From contig NZ_JAMHGA010000037.1 in the NCBI RefSeq assembly GCF_023660105.1, positions 1 to 64,000 on the forward strand: 64,000 nucleotides of DNA, written 5' to 3'. The position numbers were made by a program, and so were the translations under genes. How positions within the stretch are numbered: position 1 is the stretch's first letter; every line of letters begins with the position of its first letter. The notes under the pieces were generated by a model that saw only the letters and a program-made list of their open reading frames with translations, ran no database searches and was not told where the DNA came from. The DNA is from Desulfovibrio aminophilus (lineage in GTDB: Bacteria; Desulfobacterota; Desulfovibrionia; Desulfovibrionales; Desulfovibrionaceae). Shown here in pieces: positions 43,324-52,636 of the stretch.

Positions 43324-46194
43324 TCAGCGGGCCAGCAGGGTGGACAGGGCGTACACCTCGTGGGGGTCCAGGATGAGGACCACCGAGCCGTCGCCCATGA
43401 TGGTCGCCCCCGAGATGCCCTTGATGTCGAAGGCGTTCAGGTAATGGCCCAGGGGCTTGATGACGATCTCCTGGCGCTCCAGAAGGCGGTCCACCACGAT
43501 GCCCAGTCGGCGGTCGTTGTCGTGGATGACCACCACGGGCAGGATCTCGCGATTCTCCTCGTTGGAGGGCAGCTTGAGCAGTTCCGAGAGCTCCACGATG
43601 CCCAGGACCTCGCCGCGCAGGGTCACGGCCTTGCGCTTGTTCACGTCCGCCAGACGCTCGGTTTCGATCTTGGTGGTCTCCGAGACCGCGTCCAGGGGGA
43701 TGGCGTAGGTGTGCCCGTTCACCTGGACCATGAGGGCGTCGATGATGGCCAGGGTCAGGGGCAGGGTCAGGGTGATGCGCGTGCCCTTGCCCACCTCGGA
43801 ATGGGTCTGGACGTTGCCCTTGAGGTTCTTGATGTTGGTCTTGACCACGTCCATGCCCACGCCGCGGCCGGAGATGTCCGTGACCTTGTCCGCCGAGGAG
43901 AAGCCCGGGGCGAAGATGAGCTCGATGGCCTCGCGGTCGCCCAGGGCCTGGGCCTCCTCCTGGCTCATGAGCCCCTTCTTCACCGCCACCTTGCGCATCT
44001 TCTCGGGATCGATGCCCCGGCCGTCGTCCTCGACCTCGATGGCCACGGAGTTGCCCTTGTGGTAGGCGCGCAGCCAGACGTGGCCGGTGGCCTTCTTGCC
44101 CGTCTCCACGCGGTCCTGCTCGGACTCCAGGCCGTGGTCCACGGCGTTGCGCACGAGGTGCACCAGCGGGTCGCCGATCTCCTCCACCACGCTCTTGTCC
44201 AGCTCGGTCTCCTCGCCTTCCAGGATGAGCTCGACCTCCTTGCCGCTCTTGCGGGAGAGATCGCGCACCAGGCGCGGGAAGCGGGAGAAGACCGTCTGCA
44301 CCGGGACCATGCGGACCTTCATGATCGTGTCCTGCAGGTCGTCGGAGATGCGGGCCATGGCGTAGGTGGTCTCGGTGAGCTGCTGGGCCACCAGGTGCAC
44401 TTCCTGCTGTCCCTCCTCCAGGGCCCGGGCCAGCATGGAATAACGGTTGCGGTTGATGATCAGCTCGCCGATGAGATTCATGAGATGGTCGAGCTTCTGG
44501 TGGTCCACCCGGATGGTGGTGGAGACCTTCTGCTTGCCCGGTTCCGGCGCGGCTCCCCGCCCGTTGTCGGGCAGCGGGGGACCGGGATCGGGCCGGGGGG
44601 CCGGCTTGGGCGCGGCCTTGGGCGCGGGCTTGGGGGCCGCCGGCTTGGGCGCCGCGGCCGGGGCGGGCGCGGCCGCCGGGGCCTCGGCCTTGGGTTCGGG
44701 CTTGGGCTTGGCTTCGGGCTTCGGAGCCGCCGCCTTGGGCGCGGCGGACGGAGCGGGCGCGGCGGGCTGTCCGCCCTTGATCCGCTCCACTTCCTTGAGC
44801 ACCATGTCGCGCAGGATGGCGAACTCCTGCTCCAGGATGTCGAGCATCATGCCGAAGCCGATGCCGGATTTGCGGCCCTGGTCCACCAGCTTGGCCGTGC
44901 GCTCGGCGTAGTCGCGCAGCTCCCCGAGGCCCATGTAGCCGGAGGAGTTCTGGAAGGTGACCAGGCTGCGATACAGGCCGTCCACGTATTCGACTTGGCT
45001 GTCGTCCTTGCGCAGGGCCTCCAGGGCCAGATTCACGTTCTCGATCTGCTGCCGGACCGTGGACTCGAACACGGCCACGTCCTCGGGATCGTAGGCCGAG
45101 GCCTCGGCCGAGGGCGCGGCGGCCTCGGGAGCCGCCTCGGGAGCAGGCGCGGGTTCAGGTTCGGCGGCGGGCGCGGGCTCCTCCGTCGGGGCCTCGGCCT
45201 CGGCGCGCGGCGGCGCGGCGGCCTCGCCGCTCTCGGTGGCCTGGCGCAGCAGGGACACCAAACCCGAGGTGTCGGTGGGCGTCACCTGGCCGGACTTGGG
45301 GTCCACCTTGCCGATCATGGCCTCGATGGCGTCCACGGCGGCCAGAAGCAGGTCCACCAACCCCTGGCTCACGGGCATTTCGCCCTTGCGCGCGCGGTTG
45401 AGGAGCGTCTCGGCCTCGTGGGTCAGGGCGTTCAATTCGCGGAAACCGATGATCCCGCTGTTGCCCTTGAGGTTGTGGAAATAGCGGAAGGTGTCGTTGA
45501 CCAGCCCGGAGCGGTCGCCCGACTCGGACTCCAGGTCCACCAGGGACTGGTTCAGGTTGGCGATGATCTCTCCGGCCTCCTCCAGGAAGTCGGCCAAGTG
45601 CCCCTCGCCCACGGTGGTCAGTGCGTAGGGCGTGGCGTCGAAGTCCGGGTCGGCCTCCACCTGGATCGCGGCGCGGCGGGCGCCGGCCTGGGTCGCGGCG
45701 TCCTCGGAAACGGCCTCGGGTTCCGCCTCGGGTTCAGGCTCCGGCTCGGGCTCCGGCTCGGCCTCGGCCAGGGGTTCCGGCGCTTCGGCCGGGGCGGCTC
45801 CCCCCTCCAGGGCGGCCTCGATGCGGGCGATGATCGGCGCGGTGTCCACATCGCCCTCGGTGCCCGCGGTCTCCAGGTTTTCGACCATGGTGCGCAGGGC
45901 GTCCGTGGCGGCCAGGATGACGTCCATGATCTCGGTGGTCACGGCCATGCCGCCCTGGCGCAGCTCGTCGAGGATGTTCTCGGCCTTGTGGGCCAAGCCG
46001 TTGATCTTGTTCAGGCCGAGAAAGCCCGAGGCGCCCTTGAGCGAGTGCATGGGCCGGAAAATCTCGTTCAAGAGTCCCAGGTTGGTGGGATTCTTCTCCA
46101 GCTCCAGGAGGTTCGGCTCGATGGTTTCGAGATGCTCCTTGGCCTCTACGAAGAAATCCGCAAGTATTTCCGGATCCATGAATTCCTGACTCAT
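43324..46194 (-). CDS. cheA: CheA histidine kinase with three Hpt-like regions
   Basis: 956 residues. The first Hpt has H50 (MHSLKGASG) and the second H240 (FHNLKGNSG). A third, similar helical region (~405-445, TFQNSSGYMG) lacks the His. Ala/Pro/Glu-rich linkers separate them. Next come the dimerisation helix (TIRVDHQKLDHLMNLIGELI), the kinase core (HLVRNAVDHGLE, DDGRGID, GRGVGMDVV) and a CheW-like C-terminus. Start ATG 46194 with GGGGGAG just upstream. Last gene of the che operon. Confidence 0.92.
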   Translation of the reverse strand: MSQEFMDPEILADFFVEAKEHLETIEPNLLELEKNPTNLGLLNEIFRPMHSLKGASGFLGLNKINGLAHKAENILDELRQGGMAVTTEIMDVILAATDALRTMVENLETAGTEGDVDTAPIIARIEAALEGGAAPAEAPEPLAEAEPEPEPEPEPEAEPEAVSEDAATQAGARRAAIQVEADPDFDATPYALTTVGEGHLADFLEEAGEIIANLNQSLVDLESESGDRSGLVNDTFRYFHNLKGNSGIIGFRELNALTHEAETLLNRARKGEMPVSQGLVDLLLAAVDAIEAMIGKVDPKSGQVTPTDTSGLVSLLRQATESGEAAAPPRAEAEAPTEEPAPAAEPEPAPAPEAAPEAAAPSAEASAYDPEDVAVFESTVRQQIENVNLALEALRKDDSQVEYVDGLYRSLVTFQNSSGYMGLGELRDYAERTAKLVDQGRKSGIGFGMMLDILEQEFAILRDMVLKEVERIKGGQPAAPAPSAAPKAAAPKPEAKPKPEPKAEAPAAAPAPAAAPKPAAPKPAPKAAPKPAPRPDPGPPLPDNGRGAAPEPGKQKVSTTIRVDHQKLDHLMNLIGELIINRNRYSMLARALEEGQQEVHLVAQQLTETTYAMARISDDLQDTIMKVRMVPVQTVFSRFPRLVRDLSRKSGKEVELILEGEETELDKSVVEEIGDPLVHLVRNAVDHGLESEQDRVETGKKATGHVWLRAYHKGNSVAIEVEDDGRGIDPEKMRKVAVKKGLMSQEEAQALGDREAIELIFAPGFSSADKVTDISGRGVGMDVVKTNIKNLKGNVQTHSEVGKGTRITLTLPLTLAIIDALMVQVNGHTYAIPLDAVSETTKIETERLADVNKRKAVTLRGEVLGIVELSELLKLPSNEENREILPVVVIHDNDRRLGIVVDRLLERQEIVIKPLGHYLNAFDIKGISGATIMGDGSVVLILDPHEVYALSTLLAR

Positions 46195-46275
46195 CCGCTC
46201 CCCCATTCGGGTGCTTTTCGTCGGCTCCTGCCCGGGAACATCGGCGCCGGCGCGGCTCCGCGCCCCGACGCCGGT

Positions 46276-46644
46276 CTAGCCCAAGAGCATCTTCACGTTG
46301 CGGACCAGCTTTTCCGGCTGGGCCGGCTTGACCATGTAGAGATTCGCGCCGATGGCCAAGCCGATCTGGATGTCCTTTTCCTGGCCCTCGGTGGAGAGAA
46401 CCACGATGGGGATGTCCCGGTAGGCGTCCTGTTCACGGATGGTCTTGATGAAGCTCAGGCCGTCCATGCGCGGCATGTTCACGTCCGAGACGATGAGGTC
46501 CACCTGCTCGGAGGCGTAGAGCTTCTCCAGGCCGTCCAGGCCGTCCTCGGCCGTGCTCACCTTGAAACCCTCCTTCTTGAGGATGAAGGCCACGAGGTTC
46601 CGCACAGTCTTGGAATCGTCCACAATCAGAATATGTTTAGGCAT
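46276..46644 (-). CDS. cheY: CheY-type response regulator
   Basis: 122 residues. The acidic site ILIVDDSK, phospho-acceptor in LIVSDVNMPRMDG, and Lys in MVKPAQPEKL are CheY-like. There is no output domain. It overlaps cheW by 8 bases and precedes cheA, so it is the likely target of CheA. It may bind the flagellar motor or another partner; flagellar genes are not in this window. Confidence 0.9.
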   Translation of the reverse strand: MPKHILIVDDSKTVRNLVAFILKKEGFKVSTAEDGLDGLEKLYASEQVDLIVSDVNMPRMDGLSFIKTIREQDAYRDIPIVVLSTEGQEKDIQIGLAIGANLYMVKPAQPEKLVRNVKMLLG

Positions 46645-47338
46645 CGGGGCCTCCTTCGCGCCTCAGCACGCCTTCCACCAAACGGTCGATGGACAGGATG
46701 CTCACCAGTTTGTCCCCGTTCTTCAGCAACCCCATGAGAAACTCCGCGCTGTCGCCGAAATGGGCGGCCACGCCCCAGTCCACGTCCTCATGCCGGGCCC
46801 GGTACATCGTGGCCACGGACTGGATCATCAGGCCCACCTGCAACCCCCGGTGGCGGCAGACCACGATGAAGCGGTCGTCCGCGCCGCTCCCGGAGGGCAG
46901 GCCCATGAGGCTGCGCAACCGCAGCAGCGGCGTGACCTTGCCCCGGAGATTGATGATTCCGGCGATGAAGCTGGGCGCCGTGGGCAGCTTGGTGGGAGGC
47001 ACATACTTGATGACCTCCTGGATGACCATGATGGGCAGGGCGAACTCCCGGTTGTCCACGGCGAAACTCACCAGTTGGACCTCGCTCATCTCGCGGACCC
47101 GGGCCTCGAAGCCCGCGTCCGTGCCCTCGTCCTCGGACCAGGCCTCGGCCTTGGCCGCGAATCCGGGCATCACGGCGTCTCCGCGCGGGTCCACGCGCGG
47201 AGTCTTGGAGAGGAGCTTCTCCTGGTCCAGGCCCACGTACTTGTCCAGGAACGCCTGCTCGGCCTGCGACAGGGCCCCGCCGCGCTCCTCGCCCGGCAGC
47301 TTCACGTCCTCGATGAAATACGTCTCAGGTGTTTTCAT
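46637..47338 (-). CDS. cheW: CheW-domain coupling protein with N-terminal extension
   Basis: 233 residues. A non-conserved, charged N-terminus (~1-85, EERGGALSQAEQAFL onward) precedes the CheW fold: VQLVSFAVDNREFALPI, IKYVPPTKLP, GIINLRGKVTPLLRLR, and a C-terminal NGDKLVSILSIDRLV. It links chemoreceptors to CheA. The N-terminal extension is longer than standard CheW and may make an extra contact. It overlaps parA by 14 bases at the start and cheY at the end. Confidence 0.88.
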   Translation of the reverse strand: MKTPETYFIEDVKLPGEERGGALSQAEQAFLDKYVGLDQEKLLSKTPRVDPRGDAVMPGFAAKAEAWSEDEGTDAGFEARVREMSEVQLVSFAVDNREFALPIMVIQEVIKYVPPTKLPTAPSFIAGIINLRGKVTPLLRLRSLMGLPSGSGADDRFIVVCRHRGLQVGLMIQSVATMYRARHEDVDWGVAAHFGDSAEFLMGLLKNGDKLVSILSIDRLVEGVLRREGGPDA

Positions 47339-48107
47339 GGCTCACGATCTCTTTCGCAAGTTGAGTATACTCCAAAGCCCCCCGGGTGTCCGGGTCCAGT
47401 TCGAAGACCAGCCTCCCCTGGGCGCAGGCGTCACGGAACCGCGTGTCCAGGTTGATGACCGTCTCGAAGACCCGTTCTCCCAGCTTGTCCCGCATGAGCC
47501 GCAGAATCCTCCGGCAGGCCGAGGCCCGCCTGTCGTGCATGGTGGCCAGCGCCATGAAGCGCACCGGCCTGGGCAACACCTTGTTCAAGAGCCGGATCGT
47601 GTCGAACAGAAGCCTGATCCCGTAGAGCGCCAGAAAATCCGTCTGGATCGGGATGATCACCAGGTCCGAGGCCACCAATGCGTTCACCAGGAGCACGCCC
47701 ACGTGCGGCGGGCAGTCCAGGAGGATGAAGTCGTAGCGGTCGCGCACCCGGGCCAGCGCCTCGGTCAGAATCAGCCCCTTGTTCTTGCGGTCCTTGAGGT
47801 CCACCTCCAGTTCGGACAGCCGGATGTGCCCCGGCACGAAGTCGAACACCAGACCTTCGCGGCGTTTGACGATCCGTTCCCAGACCCCGGCGTCGTCCTC
47901 CTCGGCATGAAACAGGTCGTAGGCCGTGTAGTCCAGGTTCTCGGGATAGAATGTCAGGTGCACCGAGGCGTTGCCGTGGGGGTCCAGGTCCATGACCAGG
48001 ACCCTGCCGCCCTGCCGGGCCAGCGCCGCTCCCAGCGTGAGGGCCGTGGTGGTCTTGCCCACCCCGCCCTTCTGGTTGGCCACGGCCAGTATCCTCGCTC
48101 CCAACAT
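47325..48107 (-). CDS. ParA-family ATPase in chemotaxis operon
   Basis: 260 residues. A deviant Walker A KGGVGKTTTALTLGAAL (near 13-29), VMDLDPHGNAS, and ILLDCPPHVGVLLVNAL identify a Soj/ParA ATPase. In other bacteria a ParA-like protein (ParC or PpfA) encoded in che operons positions chemoreceptor arrays. I infer the same here. GGAGGACATG gives a clear start. Between cheR and cheW. Confidence 0.88.
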   Translation of the reverse strand: MLGARILAVANQKGGVGKTTTALTLGAALARQGGRVLVMDLDPHGNASVHLTFYPENLDYTAYDLFHAEEDDAGVWERIVKRREGLVFDFVPGHIRLSELEVDLKDRKNKGLILTEALARVRDRYDFILLDCPPHVGVLLVNALVASDLVIIPIQTDFLALYGIRLLFDTIRLLNKVLPRPVRFMALATMHDRRASACRRILRLMRDKLGERVFETVINLDTRFRDACAQGRLVFELDPDTRGALEYTQLAKEIVSHENT

Positions 48108-48140
48108 GTCCTCCCGGAGTTCGGCCCGATCAGACCGGAC

Positions 48141-49019
48141 TCATCCCTCCTTCTTGTAAATAATCGCTCCAGGATAGTGTATCGGCTTGAAGGCCCTGGA
48201 AATATTGTGCAGGGACTCCGAATGCCCGATGATGAGATACCCGCCGGGGAGCAGGTTGTCGTAGAAGGCTCCGATGACCTTCTTCTTCATCTCGTCGTCG
48301 AAGTAGATGATCACGTTGCGGCAGAAGACGATCTGGGACCGCTCCACGCGCTTGATCTGGGCCGCGTCGCTCAGGTTGATCTGGTGGTAGAGGATGAGCT
48401 TCTTCAGCTCCGGCCGCACGGCGTAGAAGGAGTCCTGCTTCACGAAATGCCGGGCCAGGACGTCCTTGGGCGTGCTGCGCAGGGTGTATTCGTTGTAGAC
48501 CCCGCGCCGGGCCGATTCGAGCACCCTCTCGGAGAGGTCGTTGGCCGTGATGCGCACGTCCCAGGTCGGCAATTCTCCCTTGAGCACGTCCGCGATGATC
48601 ATGGCCAGGGTGTAGGGCTCCTCGCCCGTGGAGCAGCCCGCCGACCAGATCCGCAGCTTCTTTTGGCCGGACTTGCGCAGGGAGTCCAGCACGTCCGTCA
48701 GAATCTGCTCCTGGAAGACCTGGAGCTGCGGCGGGTTGCGGTAGAAGCTCGTCTCGTTGGTGGTGATCACCTCGAACAGGCGGTTCAACTCCTCCCGCCG
48801 CCCGGCGTCATACTGCAAATAGTAGTAGTACTCTGAAAAATTCTTCAGGTTCAGCTGCTTCAGCCGGTTCGCCAGGCGGTTCTCCAGGAGATATTTCCGG
48901 TTGTCCGCCACGTAGATGCCGCACTGCGCGTAGATGAAGTCGCGCAGCTGGCCGAACTCCGCGTCCGTGACCTTGAGCTCCTTGCCCAAGGTGATGGTGC
49001 TCGAGAAAAGGGAGGACAT
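48141..49019 (-). CDS. cheR: CheR chemoreceptor methyltransferase
   Basis: 292 residues. An N-terminal helical domain (FGQLRDFIYAQCGIYV) and the SAM fold (LRIWSAGCSTGEEPYTLAMI, ITANDLSERVLESARRG, QIVFCRNVIIYFD) with the C-terminal GHSESLHNIS segment show the full CheR. It methylates Glu residues on chemoreceptors. It lacks the C-terminal receptor-binding pentapeptide-type extensions. The ATG lies only seven bases after the HEAT gene, and its ribosome site is GCCGCATG-like and weak, so coupling is likely. Confidence 0.93.
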   Translation of the reverse strand: MSSLFSSTITLGKELKVTDAEFGQLRDFIYAQCGIYVADNRKYLLENRLANRLKQLNLKNFSEYYYYLQYDAGRREELNRLFEVITTNETSFYRNPPQLQVFQEQILTDVLDSLRKSGQKKLRIWSAGCSTGEEPYTLAMIIADVLKGELPTWDVRITANDLSERVLESARRGVYNEYTLRSTPKDVLARHFVKQDSFYAVRPELKKLILYHQINLSDAAQIKRVERSQIVFCRNVIIYFDDEMKKKVIGAFYDNLLPGGYLIIGHSESLHNISRAFKPIHYPGAIIYKKEG

Positions 49020-49025
49020 GCGGCG

Positions 49026-50954
49026 CTACTCCCCGGTCTCGTGTTCTTCCTGAATCTTGGCGATGGAGGTCTCCACGGCCTGCTGCAACTCCGGCTCCTC
49101 GCTGGTGGAGACGTCCAGCAGCGCCCGGAAGGCGCTGGTGCCGCCGATGCTGCCCAGGGCCTCCACGGCCTTGAGCACCACCAACCGGTTCGGATTCACC
49201 AGCAGCGGCACGATGCTCGGCACGGCCTCGCGCTCCTTGTGGAAGCCCAGGGCGTCCAGTGCGCGGACCTTGACCCAGTCGTCCTCGTCGTCCAGCGCGC
49301 CGAGGAGGTAGGGGATGACCTCCGGGCGGTAGCAGCGGCCCATGAGGTCGATGGCCGTGAGCCGCACCTCGCGACTCTCGTCCTTCAGGCGGCCCTCCAG
49401 CAGGGGCAGCCAGGCGTCGGACTCCCAGCACATGCCCGCGATGGCCTCCAGGGCCACCTTGCGGATGTCCGGCACCTCGTCCTCCAGGGCGGCCTTGAGG
49501 GCCTCCCAATGCTCGGCCTGGCCCATGCGGCCGAAGGCGTAGACCGCCATGAGCCGCTTCACCGGGTCGTCGCTCTCGTAGAATTCGCGGAAGCGGGCGT
49601 TGATCCGGGGGCCGCCGATGGCGATGCAGGCCTCCAGGCCGGCCTCCTTCACGTCGTCGTATTTGTGCTCGAGCAGGGCGAAGAGGCGGTCGGCGGCCTC
49701 CTCCAGATGCAGCTTCTGTCCCAGGAAGTAGGCCACGGACTTGATGACCTTGCCGTCCTCGTGCCGGTCCAGCACGTCCAGGAAGAACTGCTTGGCCGAG
49801 GGCCCGGCGGTCTTGGAAAGCACGCCGAGAATCTGGCGCTGGAGATCGCGGCCGTGCTTCCAGAAGGCGTCCATGAGCACCTGGGGCACGCTGGCGTCGT
49901 CCATGAAGGCCAGGGCCATGACGGCCACCCGGGCCTCGTCCGCGTCGCCGGAGAGCAGGCCGGAGCGCAGGGCGCTGGTCAGCCCGATCTGGGCCAGGGC
50001 CCGCACGGTCTGCTGCAGGCGCTCCTGGTCCCGGTCCGGGTCCAGGTGGCTGGCGATCTTGAGCACGGCCTCGGAGGCCCGCTCGCCGCCCACGAAGGCC
50101 AATCCCTGGATGGCCGCGTCCTGGACCTCCAGGTCCTCGTCCTCCAGGGCCACGAGCATGTAGACCTTGAGGTTCTCGCGCTCGTCGCGGGAGAGCAGCT
50201 GCAACGACTTGCCGCCGAGGATGCGGACCACGGCCTTGACGATCTTGTTGCGCAGCGCCGTGGGGGACTCCTCCAGGCGCTTGAGGAGCATGGGCACGGC
50301 CTTGATGTTGCCCATCTCGCCCAGGGCGTCGATGATCATCGAGGTCACCAGGTCCGAGGTCCGGGCCATGGCCTTGACCAGGGCCCCCACGGAGCTGGAG
50401 TGCTTGATCTTGGACAGGGCCTCGATGACCGCGTACTGGACCCACTCCTCGTCCTCCATGGCCTTGTTCAGGCTCTCGGCGGCTTCGGGGCGGGCCAGGG
50501 TTCCCAGACTCACGGCGGCCTGGTAGCGCACGTTGACCTCGGGATCCTTGAGCAGGGCCTCGCCGAGCACCGGCACGGCCGCCGGATTGTCCGTGGCGCC
50601 CAGGATGTCGGCGGCGAAGATGCGGATGTCGGTGTCGGGGTCGCGGATGAGCGGAATGAGCGCGGCCACGTCCTGGGACGCCAGGGCCCGCAGGATGTCC
50701 ATGGCCAGGTTGCGCGCCGGGGCGTCGTCCACCCGCAGCAGCGGAATGGTCACCTGGATGACCTTCTGCCCGCCGATGGACCGCAGGGCCCTGTCGGCGG
50801 CCTCCTGGACTCCCAGGTTGCTGGACTGGAGCAGCTTGGCCAGATGCGGCACGGCCTCCTCGCAGCGGGCCTCGCCCGCCTCGAAGGCCGCCTCGCGCAA
50901 CACCTCGCTGTCGTCGCTCCCCAACCTTTCGATGATGCTTTTGCAGTCCAACAT
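49026..50954 (-). CDS. HEAT-repeat protein in chemotaxis operon
   Basis: 642 residues, nearly all HEAT/PBS-lyase-type repeats of ~31 residues, e.g. EEAVPHLAKLLQSSNLGVQ and PEVIPYLLGALDDEDDWVK, giving a solenoid of about 18-20 units. There is no catalytic motif. Such proteins act as scaffolds; here it is the second gene of the che operon, between cheB and cheR, suggesting a scaffold or adaptor of the chemotaxis system. The ATG at 50954 has GGAGGGGG upstream. Not previously assigned a role as far as I can tell. Confidence 0.82.
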   Translation of the reverse strand: MLDCKSIIERLGSDDSEVLREAAFEAGEARCEEAVPHLAKLLQSSNLGVQEAADRALRSIGGQKVIQVTIPLLRVDDAPARNLAMDILRALASQDVAALIPLIRDPDTDIRIFAADILGATDNPAAVPVLGEALLKDPEVNVRYQAAVSLGTLARPEAAESLNKAMEDEEWVQYAVIEALSKIKHSSSVGALVKAMARTSDLVTSMIIDALGEMGNIKAVPMLLKRLEESPTALRNKIVKAVVRILGGKSLQLLSRDERENLKVYMLVALEDEDLEVQDAAIQGLAFVGGERASEAVLKIASHLDPDRDQERLQQTVRALAQIGLTSALRSGLLSGDADEARVAVMALAFMDDASVPQVLMDAFWKHGRDLQRQILGVLSKTAGPSAKQFFLDVLDRHEDGKVIKSVAYFLGQKLHLEEAADRLFALLEHKYDDVKEAGLEACIAIGGPRINARFREFYESDDPVKRLMAVYAFGRMGQAEHWEALKAALEDEVPDIRKVALEAIAGMCWESDAWLPLLEGRLKDESREVRLTAIDLMGRCYRPEVIPYLLGALDDEDDWVKVRALDALGFHKEREAVPSIVPLLVNPNRLVVLKAVEALGSIGGTSAFRALLDVSTSEEPELQQAVETSIAKIQEEHETGE

Positions 50955-50982
50955 CGAACCCCCTCCGCCCCCCGTCGTCGGG

Positions 50983-52035
50983 CTACTTGTAGAGGTTGCC
51001 GAGAATGGCTCCGGCCATGTCGTCGATGTCCACGATCTCATCGGCAAGCCCGGCGTCCACAATGGCCTTGGGCATGCCGTAGACCACACAGGTGGCGTCG
51101 CTCTGGGCCAGGGCGCGGCCGCCCTTCTCCTTGAGCACCTTGACGCCTTCCATTCCATCGCTGCCCATGCCGGTGAGGATCACGCCCAGGGCCCGGCGTC
51201 CCACGGCGTTGGCCGTGGAGGCGACCAGCACGTTGGCCGAGGGCTTGTACAGGGCGTCGCGCGGCTCGGGCGTCACCACCAGATCGATGCGGCTGACCTT
51301 CTGGTCCAGGACCAGATGCTGGCCGCCGGGGGCCACGAAGGCCCATCCGGCCTGGAGCCGGTCGCCAGTCTCGGCCTCCTTGACGCGGATCTTGCAGACC
51401 CCGTCCAGGCGCTTGGCGAAGGGGCCGGTGAAGGCCGGAGGCATGTGCTGGGCGATGACGATGCCGGCCGGAAAATCCTCCGGCAGGGCCGAAAGGATCT
51501 TCTGCACCGCCGGCGGACCGCCGGTGGACACGCCGATGGCCACCACGTCGCGCAGCTGGGCGCCGCTGGGCCGGACCACGGCCGGACGCGGAGCCGCCGC
51601 GGCCGGACGCGCCGCCGCGCGGGGCGCGAAGTGGCGCATCTTGCGCTTGGCCACGGTCTTGACCTTGTTGATCAGGTCGGTCTCGATCTTGATGATGTCC
51701 AGGGAGACCTTGGACAACTGCTTGGGAATGAAGTCCACGGCCCCCAGTTCCAGGGCCTTGAGCGTGGATTCCGCGCCCTCGGTGGTCAGGGAGCTGACCA
51801 TGAGCACCGGCCGGGGCGACTCCATCATGATGTGGCGCAGGGCCGTGAGGCCGTCCATGCGCGGCATTTCGATGTCCATGGTGACGACATCCGGGTCGTG
51901 GCGCCGGACCATCTCCAGCCCCTCCTCGCCGTCCCGCGCCGTGGCGACCACCTCGATCTCGGGATCCTTCCCGAGCATGGTGCTGATGGCCTTGCGCATG
52001 AAGGCGGAGTCGTCACAAACCAGAACCTTGATCAC
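50983..52035 (-). CDS. cheB: CheB methylesterase/glutamine deamidase
   Basis: 350 residues. The receiver (D54 in VTMDIEMPRMDG, with the Lys in FIPKQLS) is linked by an Ala/Pro-rich segment to the esterase domain with the catalytic triad Ser in GVSTGGPP, His in AQHMPP and Asp in LTGMGSDG. It removes methyl groups from receptors after phosphorylation by CheA. GTG start at 52035 after AAGGAG. First gene of the operon; no promoter stands out upstream. Confidence 0.93.
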   Translation of the reverse strand: MIKVLVCDDSAFMRKAISTMLGKDPEIEVVATARDGEEGLEMVRRHDPDVVTMDIEMPRMDGLTALRHIMMESPRPVLMVSSLTTEGAESTLKALELGAVDFIPKQLSKVSLDIIKIETDLINKVKTVAKRKMRHFAPRAAARPAAAAPRPAVVRPSGAQLRDVVAIGVSTGGPPAVQKILSALPEDFPAGIVIAQHMPPAFTGPFAKRLDGVCKIRVKEAETGDRLQAGWAFVAPGGQHLVLDQKVSRIDLVVTPEPRDALYKPSANVLVASTANAVGRRALGVILTGMGSDGMEGVKVLKEKGGRALAQSDATCVVYGMPKAIVDAGLADEIVDIDDMAGAILGNLYK

Positions 52036-52307
52036 TCGTTGCTCCTTTCCTCGTTGATCCCGCGCCGCGTTCCGTTTCTCCCGGCGGTGCGTCGAACCCG
52101 CCGGGATCGTTGCCGATGCGGATTGAAAACCTTACGGAATGTTGGCACATTTACAGGCGCTTGTCCATCAAATCCCCGACGTTGCCCGCGCCCGTCGAGC
52201 CTTCCGAGACAATTTATAACACATCTTCCCCGGGCGGAGCCCCCTCTCGCCCCGCTTCCAACGCTTGCGTTTTGAAATCGATTCAGGTAAACACCCCTTC
52301 TTCGCTT

Positions 52308-52384
52308 CGGGATGTGGCTCAGCCTGGTAGAGCGCTGCGTTCGGGACGCAGAGACCGCGCGTTCAAATCGCGCCATCCCGACCA
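52308..52384 (+). tRNA. tRNA-Pro(CGG)
   Basis: A full cloverleaf: acceptor CGGGATG/CATCCCG, D arm with GGT, anticodon stem CTGCG/CGCAG around loop TTCGGGA (anticodon CGG), T arm with TTCAAAT, and encoded CCA end. It lies in the 270-base gap between cheB and the FadR-type gene and is transcribed away from cheB. Confidence 0.95.
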
Positions 52385-52393
52385 GGAAAAACA

Positions 52394-52428
52394 GGGGGTT
52401 GCGGGCAATCGCAACCCCCTTCATTTTT
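52394..52428 (+). terminator. Terminator of tRNA-Pro
   Basis: A 10-base perfect stem (GGGGGTTGCG with CGCAACCCCC) and 6-base loop, then TTCATTTTT, begins ten bases after the tRNA. Confidence 0.85.
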
Positions 52429-52541
52429 CGAGGGGAACAAGAAAGGGGAACAGCGGCTTTTTTTACCCCGCGCCCTTCATTTCTGTATCCTGCACGCGGG
52501 TGCGACGCCGTCCGACCACGTCCGCCACGCATTACAACTCG

Positions 52542-52570
52542 TTGACAGACATGAATATCATTAATATTAC
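52542..52570 (+). promoter_or_regulatory. Sigma70-type promoter and possible operator of the FadR-type gene
   Basis: TTGACA (52542-52547), 17-base spacer, TATTAC (52565-52570). The spacer starts with GACAT; the word ACAGACAT (52545-52552) also occurs in the inverted repeat upstream of dctP, suggesting autoregulation and a shared operator. Confidence 0.55.
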
Positions 52571-52636
52571 CATGCCAGTCAGCAACAGAGAAGGACTGCA
52601 CATGCGACACGTCCAGCCGAGCCCCTTCCGCGAGGC

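Noticed and set aside
43360-46737. Long plus-strand open frame antisense to cheA and cheY
   Set aside because: cheA has full family motifs on the minus strand, and the antisense product is low-complexity without domains.
52036-52307. Flagellar-type (sigma28) promoter for the che operon
   Set aside because: No TAAA...GCCGATAA-like pair was found upstream of cheB on its strand.
52308-52384. tRNA-Pro as an integration site for a genomic island
   Set aside because: No duplicated tRNA end, integrase or composition change was seen on either side.
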